Source: Enterococcus sp. (GTDB lineage Bacteria > Bacillota > Bacilli > Lactobacillales > Enterococcaceae). Taken from it: a DNA stretch of 43,450 nt. Numbering within the stretch: the first letter of the stretch is position 1; each line of letters starts with the position of its first letter. The stretch spans positions 1-43,450 of the forward strand of contig NZ_JALAHI010000139.1 in assembly GCF_022711995.1 (NCBI RefSeq), read 5' to 3'. The translations under genes were made by a program, and so were the position numbers. Below the pieces are notes generated by a model. It ran no database searches. It saw only the letters and a list, made by a program, of their open reading frames with translations, and was not told where the DNA came from. Below, one piece after another: positions 28,272 to 36,528 of the stretch.

Positions 28272-28300
28272 TTGAAACTTTCAACATTCATCGCTATAAT
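28272..28300 (+). promoter_or_regulatory. Promoter of the ABC-F gene
   Basis: TTGAAA (28272-28277) and a perfect TATAAT (28295-28300) are separated by 17 bp. The leader to the main start is only about 37 nt. Confidence 0.85.
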
Positions 28301-28313
28301 GCTAGGAGACTCA

Positions 28314-28334
28314 ATGTCAATATATATAAAGTGA
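28314..28334 (+). CDS. Candidate six-codon leader ORF before the ABC-F gene
   Basis: ATG at 28314 opens a frame MSIYIK ending in TGA at 28332-28334. AGGAGA lies 5 nt upstream, a good ribosome site. Its stop overlaps the GTGAGG ribosome site of the main gene, whose TTG start is 9 nt further on. This could couple or regulate translation. Short frames arise by chance, so translation is unproven. Confidence 0.4.
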   Translation: MSIYIK

Positions 28335-28343
28335 GGAAAAGAA

Positions 28344-29966
28344 TTGATTACAGTAAGTGATGTAAGTTTGCATTTTTCAGATCGCAAACTGTTCGACGAT
28401 GTTAATATTAAGTTTACGCCTGGCAATTGCTATGGTTTGATTGGTGCAAATGGTGCTGGTAAATCAACTTTCTTAAAAATATTATCTGGAGAAATCCAAC
28501 CATCTACAGGAAATGTTTCATTGGGCCCAGATGAACGGATGGCTGTTTTAAAACAAAATCATTTTGACTTCGAAGAATACCCTGTTATTGAAACAGTTAT
28601 CATGGGTCATAAACGATTATATGATGTAATGAAAGAAAAAGATGCAATCTATATGAAAGAAGACTTTAGTGATGAAGATGGTATCCGTGCCGCTGAACTA
28701 GAAGGTGAATTCGCTGAACTGGATGGTTGGGAAGCGGAACCAGAAGCTGCTGTTCTTTTGCAAGGATTGAATATTCCTGATGAGTTGCATCATGTTCAAA
28801 TGAAAGAATTAACAGCTGGTCAACGTGTGAAAGTGTTATTAGCACAAGCTCTTTTTGGAAAACCAGATGTCTTGCTCCTAGATGAACCGACTAACGGATT
28901 GGATATCCAATCTATTAACTGGTTAGAAGAATTCTTAATCAACTTTGATAACACGGTTATCGTTGTTTCCCATGACCGTCACTTCTTAAATAAAGTATGT
29001 ACCCATATGGCAGATCTGGATTTTGGTAAGATCAAACTGTATGTCGGAAACTATGATTTTTGGTTGGAATCAAGTCAATTAGCAGCAAAATTACAATCAC
29101 AATCAAACGCAAAAAAAGAAGAACAAATCAAAGAATTGCAAGAATTTATCGCACGCTTTAGTGCGAACGCATCAAAGTCAAAGCAAGCCACTTCTCGAAA
29201 GAAAATGTTGGATAAAATTACTCTTGATGATATTCAACCTTCTTCACGTCGCTATCCTTTTGTAGGATTTAAACCGGAACGTGAAATCGGTAATGATTTA
29301 TTACAAGTAGATAATGTCAGTGTGACTATTGATGGTAAAAAGATTTTAGATAATATCTCTTTTACTTTGAACAAAGATGATAAAGTTGCCTTTATTGCCA
29401 ATAATGACATCACAACGACTACCCTATTCAAAGTCATTATGGGCGAGATCGTGCCGGATACTGGTAGCGTCCGTTGGGGCGTTACTACACAACACGCTTA
29501 CTTGCCAAAAGATACTACTAGTGAATTTGATACAGATACACCAATCGTTGATTGGCTGCGTCAATATGCTAGTAAAGAAGAAGATGACAATACATTCTTA
29601 CGTAGTTTCTTAGGTCGGATGCTATTTTCCGGTGATGAAGTCTTAAAACCAGTTAATGTTCTATCTGGAGGCGAAAAAGTTCGTTGTATGTTATCAAAAC
29701 TAATGCTATCAAAAGCTAATGTTCTCGTCTTAGATGACCCAACGAATCACTTAGATTTAGAATCGATCACTGCATTGAATGATGGACTTATGGCTTTTAC
29801 AGGCTCATTACTTTTTGCTTCTCATGACCATCAATTTATCCAAACACTTGCAAATCGAATCATCGCCGTTTCAAACAAAGGCGTTGTTGATCGAGCAGAA
29901 ACTACCTATGATGAGTTCTTAGATAACAAGGATGTCCAACAACGAATGAGCGAACTCTATAATTGA
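28344..29966 (+). CDS. ABC-F family ATPase, YkpA/YbiT type
   Basis: ABC-F proteins have two ATPase domains, no membrane part, and act at the ribosome E site. This one has 540 residues and a TTG start 7 nt after GAGG. NBD1 has Walker A GANGAGKST (34-42), a divergent signature LTAGQ (156-160) and Walker B DEPTNGLD (180-187). The interdomain linker spans about 240-305. NBD2 has LSGGE (440-444). Its Walker A region reads IANNDITTTT (351-360) with no lysine, and its Walker B ends in Asp464-Asp465 instead of Asp-Glu. The sequence fits the housekeeping YkpA/YbiT subgroup rather than known antibiotic-resistance types (msr, lsa, optrA). Confidence 0.88.
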   Translation: MITVSDVSLHFSDRKLFDDVNIKFTPGNCYGLIGANGAGKSTFLKILSGEIQPSTGNVSLGPDERMAVLKQNHFDFEEYPVIETVIMGHKRLYDVMKEKDAIYMKEDFSDEDGIRAAELEGEFAELDGWEAEPEAAVLLQGLNIPDELHHVQMKELTAGQRVKVLLAQALFGKPDVLLLDEPTNGLDIQSINWLEEFLINFDNTVIVVSHDRHFLNKVCTHMADLDFGKIKLYVGNYDFWLESSQLAAKLQSQSNAKKEEQIKELQEFIARFSANASKSKQATSRKKMLDKITLDDIQPSSRRYPFVGFKPEREIGNDLLQVDNVSVTIDGKKILDNISFTLNKDDKVAFIANNDITTTTLFKVIMGEIVPDTGSVRWGVTTQHAYLPKDTTSEFDTDTPIVDWLRQYASKEEDDNTFLRSFLGRMLFSGDEVLKPVNVLSGGEKVRCMLSKLMLSKANVLVLDDPTNHLDLESITALNDGLMAFTGSLLFASHDHQFIQTLANRIIAVSNKGVVDRAETTYDEFLDNKDVQQRMSELYN

Positions 29967-29997
29967 TTTCCAAATAAAAAAGACAACTACAAGTAAA

Positions 29998-30053
29998 AAT
30001 TGAAGCACCCAAAAGCTAGATTTTTTATTCTAACTTTTGAGGTGCTTCAATTA
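29998..30053. terminator. Bidirectional terminator between the ABC-F and DegV genes
   Basis: Long arms starting ATTGAAGCACC on the left (about 29999-30020) pair with GGTGCTTCAAT (30041-30051) and inner AAAAG/CTTTT. A-rich and T-rich flanks lie on both sides of a converging gene pair. Confidence 0.88.
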
Positions 30054-30076
30054 TTTTTGTAGATTAGATGAGAAAA

Positions 30077-30949
30077 TCACTTACTAATTAAGCGCATTTT
30101 TCCAAATGAGAAGAGTGCCAAACAACCATATCCTGTGTGACTGGCAATCGTCGGTCCTAAAGGATAGTGATAAATAGCTAACGTTGGAACCTGTTCTTTT
30201 AAAAGTCTTATAACTTTTTCTGCTGCTTCGTCATCACCGGAATTTGCAAGATAAACAATCTCTATTTGTGATTCTCGCAGATTAGCGACTGTTTTATCGA
30301 CAATTTTTTGAATAGATTTATTTCTTCCCCTTACCTTATCGATATTTTTTAACTTTCCTTCTGTATCAACAGTAATAATTGGTTTAACATTTAGTAATCC
30401 ACCAATTGCTGCTGTTTTAGATATTCTTCCCCCTCTTTCAAGATGGCGAAGATCATCTACTGTCACCCAAGAGTCTAAGGATAATTTGTGTTCTTCTACC
30501 CATTGACTGACTTCATAAAGAGGCCATCCCTCTTGCTGTCTTTTCGCCGCTTCCGCTACTAAAAATCCTTCGCCTAAACTGGCAGACTTTGTATCAATAA
30601 GTAAAATTTCTGCTTGTGGGTAATCTTCTTTCAGAATAGCTACCGCTTGAACGGCACTCTGAAAAGAACCGCTCATTCCAGATGAAAAACCTAGATAAAG
30701 TATTGGTGTGTGCGATTCTACATATGGACGAAAAAATTCAACATAACGTCCTACGTTGATTTGAGAAGTTGTCGGTTGTGCGTTCTCTTTTAATTTTTCT
30801 AAAAACCATGTGGCATCAAATTGTTCACCCATATCATCGATATATTCTTTTCCATCAAGTTCAATTGTCATAGATATATATTGAACACCTAGTTCAGCTA
30901 ATCTTTTTGCTGGTAGATCACAACATGAATCTGTAATGATTTGATACAT
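30077..30949 (-). CDS. DegV family fatty-acid-binding protein
   Basis: This 290-residue DegV-fold protein matches the FakB type, which binds a single fatty acid and presents it to the kinase FakA. Conserved regions are IITDSCCDLP at the N-terminus, PTTSQINVG, LGFSSGMSGSFQSA, IDTKSASLGEGFLV and HLERGGRISKT. It follows purA after a long inverted repeat and has its own ribosome site AAGGAGG. No FakA gene lies nearby, which is usual for the extra copies. Confidence 0.9.
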   Translation of the reverse strand: MYQIITDSCCDLPAKRLAELGVQYISMTIELDGKEYIDDMGEQFDATWFLEKLKENAQPTTSQINVGRYVEFFRPYVESHTPILYLGFSSGMSGSFQSAVQAVAILKEDYPQAEILLIDTKSASLGEGFLVAEAAKRQQEGWPLYEVSQWVEEHKLSLDSWVTVDDLRHLERGGRISKTAAIGGLLNVKPIITVDTEGKLKNIDKVRGRNKSIQKIVDKTVANLRESQIEIVYLANSGDDEAAEKVIRLLKEQVPTLAIYHYPLGPTIASHTGYGCLALFSFGKMRLISK

Positions 30950-30980
30950 AGGTACACCTCCTTGATAACTTTATTATAAC

Positions 30981-31065
30981 AAAAAAAGAACAAGGCAGAA
31001 GAAATCATACTTGAAGTCGAAAAAACCATCGATTTTCTTCTTAAATACTCTCTCTGCCTTGTTCT
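30981..31065 (-). terminator. Long inverted repeat, probable purA terminator
   Basis: AGAACAAGGCAGA (30987-30999) and TCTGCCTTGTTCT (31053-31065) are perfect complements separated by 53 bp. On the minus strand the second arm is followed by seven T. It fits termination after purA, with a much larger loop than usual; weak internal pairing (GAAGAAA with TTTCTTC) may shorten it. Confidence 0.65.
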
Positions 31066-31109
31066 ATCTATTCTTCATTTATACTTCTTAAACAAACTCA
31101 ATCTTCAGA

Positions 31110-32402
31110 TTAAATTTGTGCCCATACACTTTCTAAAATATTCGTTTGGTTACGATCCGGTCCTACTGAAAAGGTTGAGATGCGAACCCCAACTAATTCA
31201 GAGATACGGTGCACATAATTGCGGGCATTTTCAGGTAAGTCAGCTAACGTCTTACATCCAGTAATATCTTCTGACCAGCCAGGTAACTCTTCGTAAACTG
31301 GTTTGCAACGATTTAGTTCTTTCAAACTTGCTGGGTAGTGATAAATCAATTCCCCATCTAGTTCGTATGCGGTACAAATTTTTACAGTTTCAAGACCACT
31401 CAAAACATCTATTGAATTCAATGATAGATTTGTAATACCTGAAACGCGTTTTGAATGACGCATTACCACAGTGTCAAACCAGCCAACGCGGCGGGGACGA
31501 CCAGTTGTTGTACCATATTCACGACCAATTTCGCGAATATGATCCCCAGTTGCATCAAAAAGTTCTGTTGGAAATGGACCGTCGCCAACTCTTGAAGTGT
31601 ACGCTTTACATACGCCGACTACTTTATTGATTTTAGAAGGACCAACCCCACTCCCAATTGTTACGCCACCAGCGACTGGATTCGAGGATGTTACGAAGGG
31701 ATATGTTCCTTGGTCAATATCTAACATAACTCCTTGAGCCCCTTCAAACAATACACGTTTTCCATGATCTAACGCATCATTTAAAATGACTGATGTATCA
31801 GTCACATATTTCTTAATTTGTTGACCATACTCGTAATACTCTTCAAAAATTTCTTCAAAAGCAATCGGCTCATCATCAAACATTTTAACAAACTGACGAT
31901 TCTTTTCTTCAAGATTAATACGTAATCTTTCTTCAAAAATTTCTTTATCTAGAAGATCTGCAATCCGTATTCCTACTCGCGCTGCCTTGTCCATGTATGC
32001 AGGACCAATTCCTTTAATCGTTGTTCCAATCTTATTCTCACCTTTAGCATCTTCTTGTAGCTGATCCAATTTAATATGATAAGGTAAAATAACATGAGCA
32101 CGGTCAGATATTTTCAAATTATCTGTTATTATATTGTTTTCTTTCAGATAAGCGAGTTCCATAACAAGTGACTTTGGATTCACAACTACACCATTTCCGA
32201 TTACGCTGATTTTATCTTTATAAAAAATACCAGACGGAATTAAATGTAATTTATATGTTACTCCATCAAACTTGATAGTATGTCCTGCATTGTCTCCACC
32301 TTGATAACGTGCAATTACTTCCGCATTTTCACTCAAAAAGTCGGTAATTTTCCCTTTTCCTTCATCGCCCCATTGGGTACCTACTACTACTACAGATGAC
32401 AT
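31110..32402 (-). CDS. purA: Adenylosuccinate synthetase
   Basis: PurA joins IMP and aspartate using GTP, the first committed step to AMP. The protein is 430 residues, with the N-terminal [16 protein letters not shown] phosphate loop, [24 protein letters not shown] and the C-terminal base-binding region [10 protein letters not shown]. It is a single-gene unit with its own promoter and terminator, between dnaB and the DegV gene. I did not recognise a PurR box. Confidence 0.97.
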   Translation of the reverse strand: MSSVVVVGTQWGDEGKGKITDFLSENAEVIARYQGGDNAGHTIKFDGVTYKLHLIPSGIFYKDKISVIGNGVVVNPKSLVMELAYLKENNIITDNLKISDRAHVILPYHIKLDQLQEDAKGENKIGTTIKGIGPAYMDKAARVGIRIADLLDKEIFEERLRINLEEKNRQFVKMFDDEPIAFEEIFEEYYEYGQQIKKYVTDTSVILNDALDHGKRVLFEGAQGVMLDIDQGTYPFVTSSNPVAGGVTIGSGVGPSKINKVVGVCKAYTSRVGDGPFPTELFDATGDHIREIGREYGTTTGRPRRVGWFDTVVMRHSKRVSGITNLSLNSIDVLSGLETVKICTAYELDGELIYHYPASLKELNRCKPVYEELPGWSEDITGCKTLADLPENARNYVHRISELVGVRISTFSVGPDRNQTNILESVWAQI

Positions 32403-32440
32403 TTAATGACCTCTTTCTTTATATATTGCACTCCATGAGT

Positions 32441-32469
32441 ATTGTACCAGTATTCGACCGTGGATTCAA
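32441..32469 (-). promoter_or_regulatory. purA promoter
   Basis: On the minus strand TTGAAT (32464-32469) and TACAAT (32441-32446) are separated by 17 bp, leaving a leader of about 35 nt. Confidence 0.75.
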
Positions 32470-32565
32470 TCTAAAATCGAATAATCCAAATGAATAAAAT
32501 AAAAAAAAGCCTAAAAAAACGAACTATAATTCAAATATTTTTTTAGTAGAAAGCTAAATACGAAT

Positions 32566-32596
32566 AAAAAAAGCGATCGATAATACTACCGATCGC
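32566..32596 (-). terminator. dnaB terminator
   Basis: GCGATCG (32573-32579) and CGATCGC (32590-32596) form a perfect 7-bp stem just after the dnaB stop. It is followed on the minus strand by seven T. Confidence 0.9.
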
Positions 32597-32604
32597 AATC
32601 TATC

Positions 32605-33975
32605 TTATTCAAACTCAACACGTGGAGATAAGGAGGAAAATTTGTTGTATTCTTTGATAAACAATAATTCAACTGTTCCCCGCGCGCCACTTCTGTTTTT
32701 TTCAATAATTACTTCAATGACATTATTATTTTGTGGTTCTTCCCCACCATCTTCATCGTCACCTTCACGTTGATAATAATCATCGCGATAAAGAAATGCC
32801 ACAATGTCTGCATCTTGTTCGATTGATCCGGATTCACGAATATCACTTAATACTGGGCGTTTATCTTGACGTTGTTCCACACCACGGGACAACTGAGAGA
32901 GTGCAATAACTGGCACTTTTAATTCTTTGGCTAATTTCTTCAATTGGCGAGAGATCTCAGAAACTTCTTGTTGTCGATTTTCCCGCCCCGTACCTTCAAT
33001 CAGTTGCAAATAGTCGATTAATATCAATCCTAAATTTCCTTTTTCTTGTGCCAATTTTCGGCATCTTGCTCGAATCTCGGAAATTTTGATCCCAGGTGTA
33101 TCATCAATATAAATACTGGCATTCGATAAACTACCCATAGCCACGATTAGATTACGCCATTCCTCTTCTGACAGTTGCCCTGTACGCAAATGACTGGCTT
33201 CAATAGAACCTTCCGCACATAACATTCGGTTGACTAATGATTCTGCACCCATTTCTAAACTAAAGATGGCAACTGATCGATCTGTTTTTGTCCCTACATT
33301 TTGTGCTATATTTAATGCGAATGCTGTTTTACCAACAGCTGGTCGGGCTGCTAAGATAATCAACTCTTCTTTCTGAAGCCCCGCAGTCATTTTATCTAAA
33401 GCCGCATAACCGGTGGGTAAACCTGTAATTTCCTCATTATTTTGTGCTAGTTGATCAATATTTTCGATTGTCCGATTTAAAACATCAGCAATAGATTGAA
33501 ATCCGTTACTATTTCTTTTCTCTGAAACTTCTAAAATGCTTTTCTCTGCTTGATCAACAATTGATTGAACATCTTCATCTTGTTCAAACCCTTTTGTCAC
33601 GATACGACTGGCTGTTTGTATCAGATTACGCAAAGTTGCTTTATCATCCACGATTTTCGCATAATAAGCAATACTGGCAGCTGAAGGAGAAGCTTGGCTA
33701 AGTTCCGTTAAATAAGTAAATCCACCAATATCTTCAAGGCTATTACTTTTTTCTATTTCTGCTTTCAATGTGATTAGGTCGATGGATTCGTTACGATCAT
33801 TGAGTTGAATCATCGATTGAAAGATTATTTGATGGCTACGCCGATAAAAATCTTGTGGTTCAATAATTTCCATCGCATCAATAATTGAATCCGCATCTAA
33901 AAAGATTGCGCCTAAAACTGCCTGCTCAGCTTCAATGTCTTGAGGTGGAATTTGATTTTGCCATACTTCATTCAT
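32605..33975 (-). CDS. dnaB: Replicative DNA helicase DnaB (DnaC in B. subtilis)
   Basis: This is the hexameric replicative helicase, 456 residues. The N-terminal domain starts IPPQDIEAEQAVLGAIF, and the RecA-like motor carries Walker A ARPAVGKTAFALN, SLEMGAESL, LILIDYLQLI and the arginine-finger region EKNRSGARGTVEL. I set the start at ATG 33975, with TAGGAG 9 nt upstream; the frame could open nine codons earlier without a ribosome site. It has its own promoter and terminator. Confidence 0.97.
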   Translation of the reverse strand: MNEVWQNQIPPQDIEAEQAVLGAIFLDADSIIDAMEIIEPQDFYRRSHQIIFQSMIQLNDRNESIDLITLKAEIEKSNSLEDIGGFTYLTELSQASPSAASIAYYAKIVDDKATLRNLIQTASRIVTKGFEQDEDVQSIVDQAEKSILEVSEKRNSNGFQSIADVLNRTIENIDQLAQNNEEITGLPTGYAALDKMTAGLQKEELIILAARPAVGKTAFALNIAQNVGTKTDRSVAIFSLEMGAESLVNRMLCAEGSIEASHLRTGQLSEEEWRNLIVAMGSLSNASIYIDDTPGIKISEIRARCRKLAQEKGNLGLILIDYLQLIEGTGRENRQQEVSEISRQLKKLAKELKVPVIALSQLSRGVEQRQDKRPVLSDIRESGSIEQDADIVAFLYRDDYYQREGDDEDGGEEPQNNNVIEVIIEKNRSGARGTVELLFIKEYNKFSSLSPRVEFE

Positions 33976-34004
33976 GACTTGTTCTCCTAATCTAGTGTTC
34001 ATTT

Positions 34005-34033
34005 ATTCTACAGGATATCAAATTAAAGTACAA
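34005..34033 (-). promoter_or_regulatory. dnaB promoter
   Basis: On the minus strand TTGTAC (34028-34033) and TAGAAT (34005-34010) are separated by 17 bp. Confidence 0.7.
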
Positions 34034-34062
34034 GAGAACCCCGATAACAAAAATATCAGCTT

Positions 34063-34090
34063 AAAAAATCCCAACATTTTACTGTTGGGA
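34063..34090 (-). terminator. rplI terminator
   Basis: TCCCAACA (34069-34076) and TGTTGGGA (34083-34090) form a perfect 8-bp stem followed on the minus strand by a T run, directly after the rplI stop. Confidence 0.92.
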
Positions 34091-34096
34091 ACCTTT

Positions 34097-34549
34097 TTAT
34101 TCTTGTACTGTTTGCACTGTGATTGTAGCAGTTACTTTAGAATGTAATTTGACGGGTACCTTTGTATACCCTAATGCTCGAATTGGCTGTTCCAACTCAA
34201 TTTTTCGTTTATCTAACTTAATACTGTATTGTTTATTTAATGCATCAGCAATTTGTTTAGATGGAATAGAGCCAAATAAGCGACCATCTTCTCCTGCTTT
34301 CGCTTTAATTTTAACAACAGTTTCTTCTTTTTCAAGAATTTTTTTTAGTTCCTCAGCTTCTGCCAATATCTCTGCTTCATGTTTTTCTTGTGCTTTTTGT
34401 TTTCCTTTTAGTTCGGCCATACTTTCATTATTAGCAGGTTTAGCTAAGTTATTTTTAATTAGGAAGTTTTGAGCGTAACCATTAGGTACCTCCTTGATGT
34501 CTCCTTTTTTTCCTTTTCCTTTGACATCTTGCAAGAAAATAACTTTCAT
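34097..34549 (-). CDS. rplI: 50S ribosomal protein L9
   Basis: L9 has an N-terminal RNA-binding domain ([17 protein letters not shown]), a long connecting helix (about 40-75) and a C-terminal domain. It is 150 residues from ATG 34549; a tandem ATG at 34552 would add one Met, and AAGGAG suits both. It starts 13-14 bp after the gdpP stop and so shares its transcript, the usual gdpP-rplI pairing of Bacilli. Confidence 0.96.
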   Translation of the reverse strand: MKVIFLQDVKGKGKKGDIKEVPNGYAQNFLIKNNLAKPANNESMAELKGKQKAQEKHEAEILAEAEELKKILEKEETVVKIKAKAGEDGRLFGSIPSKQIADALNKQYSIKLDKRKIELEQPIRALGYTKVPVKLHSKVTATITVQTVQE

Positions 34550-34562
34550 CATTAGTCACTCC

Positions 34563-36014
34563 TTATTCGTTTTCTAAATTGTTAAGTTCTTGAACTAACA
34601 TTTTTTTGACTTCATCCAAGCTTTTATCTTTGATTTGAGTCGCCGCATTTGTGAAATGGCCACCTCCGCCTAGCGATTCCATTAATACTTGCACGTTAAT
34701 TTTCCCTGTGCTTCTAGCACTAATACCGATCAACTTACTAGGCTGCCTTGTGATTACAAAAGCAGCATGAATCCCATTAATTGATAAAAGAGTATCCGCT
34801 GCCTTAGCGACTGTCACACTATCATAGACTCTATTGTCATCAGCTACTGCGATAACTATATCTTCTTTATAATGTTTACTTTTAGAAACTAACTCACTAA
34901 TCATTAAATAAGAATCCAGATCTGTACTAAGCATATATTGAACAAGCGAAGTATCTGCTCCTTGATTTTTAAGATATCCAGCAATATCAAAGGTTCTAGC
35001 TGTTGTTCGAACAGAAAAATTCTTTGTATCAACATAAATTCCCGCCAATAAAGAAGTAGTAATAAATTTTGGAATTTGCGTCTTGCGAGTAGAACGATAC
35101 TGTATTAATTCAGCGACTAATTCTGAAGCTGAAGATGCTGTGGATTCAATATAGGTCAATAATGGTTTATCTGGAAATTCATCCCCTCGTCGGTGATGAT
35201 CGATCACAGCAATTTTATCAAAGACGTCATAGACTTTTTGTGAAATCGACATAGATGGCTTATGATAGTCAACCATTACTAAGACGCTCTCTTCATCGGA
35301 TAACGCTACAGCTTCATCTCCGGAGATAACAATGCGTTCTAAATCAGGATATTTCTTCAATTCCGCTAATACCCGTTCAATATCTGCAGTGATTTCTTTA
35401 GGATTTAATATAATGTAACATTCTCGTTCACTCATCATTGCCATATAAGCAACTCCAAAGGCCGCACCTAAAGCATCCATATCTGGATACCTGTGTCCCA
35501 TAATAAACACCTTTTTGTTGTCAGCAAATATTTTTTTTAATGTAGTACTCATCGCACGAGAGCGAACACGCGTTCTTTTAGGAGTACCATCTGTATTACC
35601 ACCAAAAAACTGAGGCTTTGCTTCTTCATCTGCTTTTTTCAATACTACTTGATCCCCACCACGTACTAAAGCAATATCTAAATTATTCTGAGCTACTTCG
35701 CCTATTGTCTCCAAAGATTCCTTCCCATAAGAAATTCCCATACTGATAGTTAAGGCTAAATCATTCTTTTCAGCAATATTGCGAACACGTGTCAAAAACT
35801 CAAAATTTCCCTGTTTCATCTTATCAATATCTTCAATTTTGGCAACAAAAAGAAAGCGCTCAGAATTAATTCGCTTATAAAAGATATGATTTTCACTGGC
35901 CCAATCTGAAATTAGTGTCGTGATCAATGAGTTCAAGTAGGATATTTGCTTGTCATCTTTTTTGTCAATTAGATCATCATAGTTATCAATTGAAATAAGT
36001 CCGATTGCTGACAT
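34563..36014 (-). CDS. gdpP: c-di-AMP phosphodiesterase GdpP, lacking the membrane and PAS part
   Basis: GdpP hydrolyses cyclic di-AMP. The usual protein is about 655 residues: two membrane helices, a PAS domain, a degenerate GGDEF domain, then DHH and DHHA1. Here only 483 residues are present, starting inside the GGDEF region (SAIGLISIDNYDD). The catalytic part is complete: GHRYPDMDA (His174, Asp178, Asp180), Asp249 in VMVDYHK, DHH at 272-274, Asp329 in GIYVDTKNF and GGGGHFTNA (449-457). The start is real: TGAGGAG lies about 8 nt before the ATG, and an in-frame TAA stands 3 nt upstream of that ATG. Only 254 bp separate it from rpsR, too short for the missing 170 residues. The product should be soluble. 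Confidence 0.9.
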   Translation of the reverse strand: MSAIGLISIDNYDDLIDKKDDKQISYLNSLITTLISDWASENHIFYKRINSERFLFVAKIEDIDKMKQGNFEFLTRVRNIAEKNDLALTISMGISYGKESLETIGEVAQNNLDIALVRGGDQVVLKKADEEAKPQFFGGNTDGTPKRTRVRSRAMSTTLKKIFADNKKVFIMGHRYPDMDALGAAFGVAYMAMMSERECYIILNPKEITADIERVLAELKKYPDLERIVISGDEAVALSDEESVLVMVDYHKPSMSISQKVYDVFDKIAVIDHHRRGDEFPDKPLLTYIESTASSASELVAELIQYRSTRKTQIPKFITTSLLAGIYVDTKNFSVRTTARTFDIAGYLKNQGADTSLVQYMLSTDLDSYLMISELVSKSKHYKEDIVIAVADDNRVYDSVTVAKAADTLLSINGIHAAFVITRQPSKLIGISARSTGKINVQVLMESLGGGGHFTNAATQIKDKSLDEVKKMLVQELNNLENE

Positions 36015-36060
36015 AATTTAACTCCTCAATAAACTGCTATAGAAAATTAAACACTTTTAT

Positions 36061-36069
36061 ATTTTACCA
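36061..36069 (-). promoter_or_regulatory. Extended -10 promoter of the shortened gdpP
   Basis: The minus strand reads TGGTAAAAT at 36061-36069, an extended -10 element about 46 bp before the ATG. The position of a -35 box would fall at the edge of the 44-bp palindrome. Confidence 0.5.
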
Positions 36070-36087
36070 CATCTTATACGAATAAGC

Positions 36088-36131
36088 GATTTCCTGAAAA
36101 AAGTTTCACGTGAAACTTTTTTCAGGAAATC
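36088..36131. promoter_or_regulatory. Perfect 44-bp palindrome with parS-like core
   Basis: Bases 36088-36109 and 36110-36131 are exact reverse complements with no spacer. The core GTTTCACGTGAAAC (36103-36116) equals 14 of the 16 bases of the ParB site consensus TGTTTCACGTGAAACA; the outer bases here are A and T. The core is flanked by A6 and T6, so in RNA it could also act as a bidirectional terminator. It lies about 370 bp to 7 kb from other origin-proximal landmarks, where parS sites cluster. Confidence 0.75.
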
Positions 36132-36220
36132 ATAAATCAAATAAAGAAATGAATTTATTGTTATTTAAAATCGCGATTAAATAACATATAAGAGAAAATA
36201 AACAACAAACATAAATGACA

Positions 36221-36259
36221 AAAAAAGTTGACAAATGTCAAAGACGTTTGTCAACTTTT
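36221..36259 (-). terminator. Terminator of the rpsF-ssb-rpsR operon
   Basis: GTTGACAAATGTC (36227-36239) pairs with GACGTTTGTCAAC (36243-36255), with one G-U pair in RNA and a 3-base loop. It is followed on the minus strand by a run of T, 14 bases after the rpsR stop. Confidence 0.9.
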
Positions 36260-36268
36260 GAATATATC

Positions 36269-36505
36269 TTATTCTTCGCCTACAAATGGTAGTAATCCCA
36301 TGATGCGTGCGCGTTTAATTGCAACAGTTAGTTTACGTTGGTTTTTAGCTCCAGTTCCAGTTACACGACGTGGTAAAATTTTTCCACGTTCTGAAATGAA
36401 ACGTTTCAACAGTTCTGTATCTTTATAATCGATATGTTCGATATGATTTGCAGCAATATAGTCCACTTTGCGACGTTTGCGTCCGCCTCTTCTTTGTTGT
36501 GCCAT
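36269..36505 (-). CDS. rpsR: 30S ribosomal protein S18
   Basis: S18, 78 residues, pairs with S6 in the 30S platform. Basic start [15 protein letters not shown] and conserved [19 protein letters not shown]. It is the last gene of rpsF-ssb-rpsR; AGGAGGG precedes its ATG and a strong terminator follows. Confidence 0.97.
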   Translation of the reverse strand: MAQQRRGGRKRRKVDYIAANHIEHIDYKDTELLKRFISERGKILPRRVTGTGAKNQRKLTVAIKRARIMGLLPFVGEE

Positions 36506-36528
36506 TCTATTTCCCTCCTATCAATTTA

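Noticed and set aside
28344-29966. ABC-F gene as an antibiotic-resistance determinant (msr, lsa or optrA type)
   Set aside because: The sequence fits the housekeeping YkpA/YbiT group, and there are no mobile elements or change of base composition around it.
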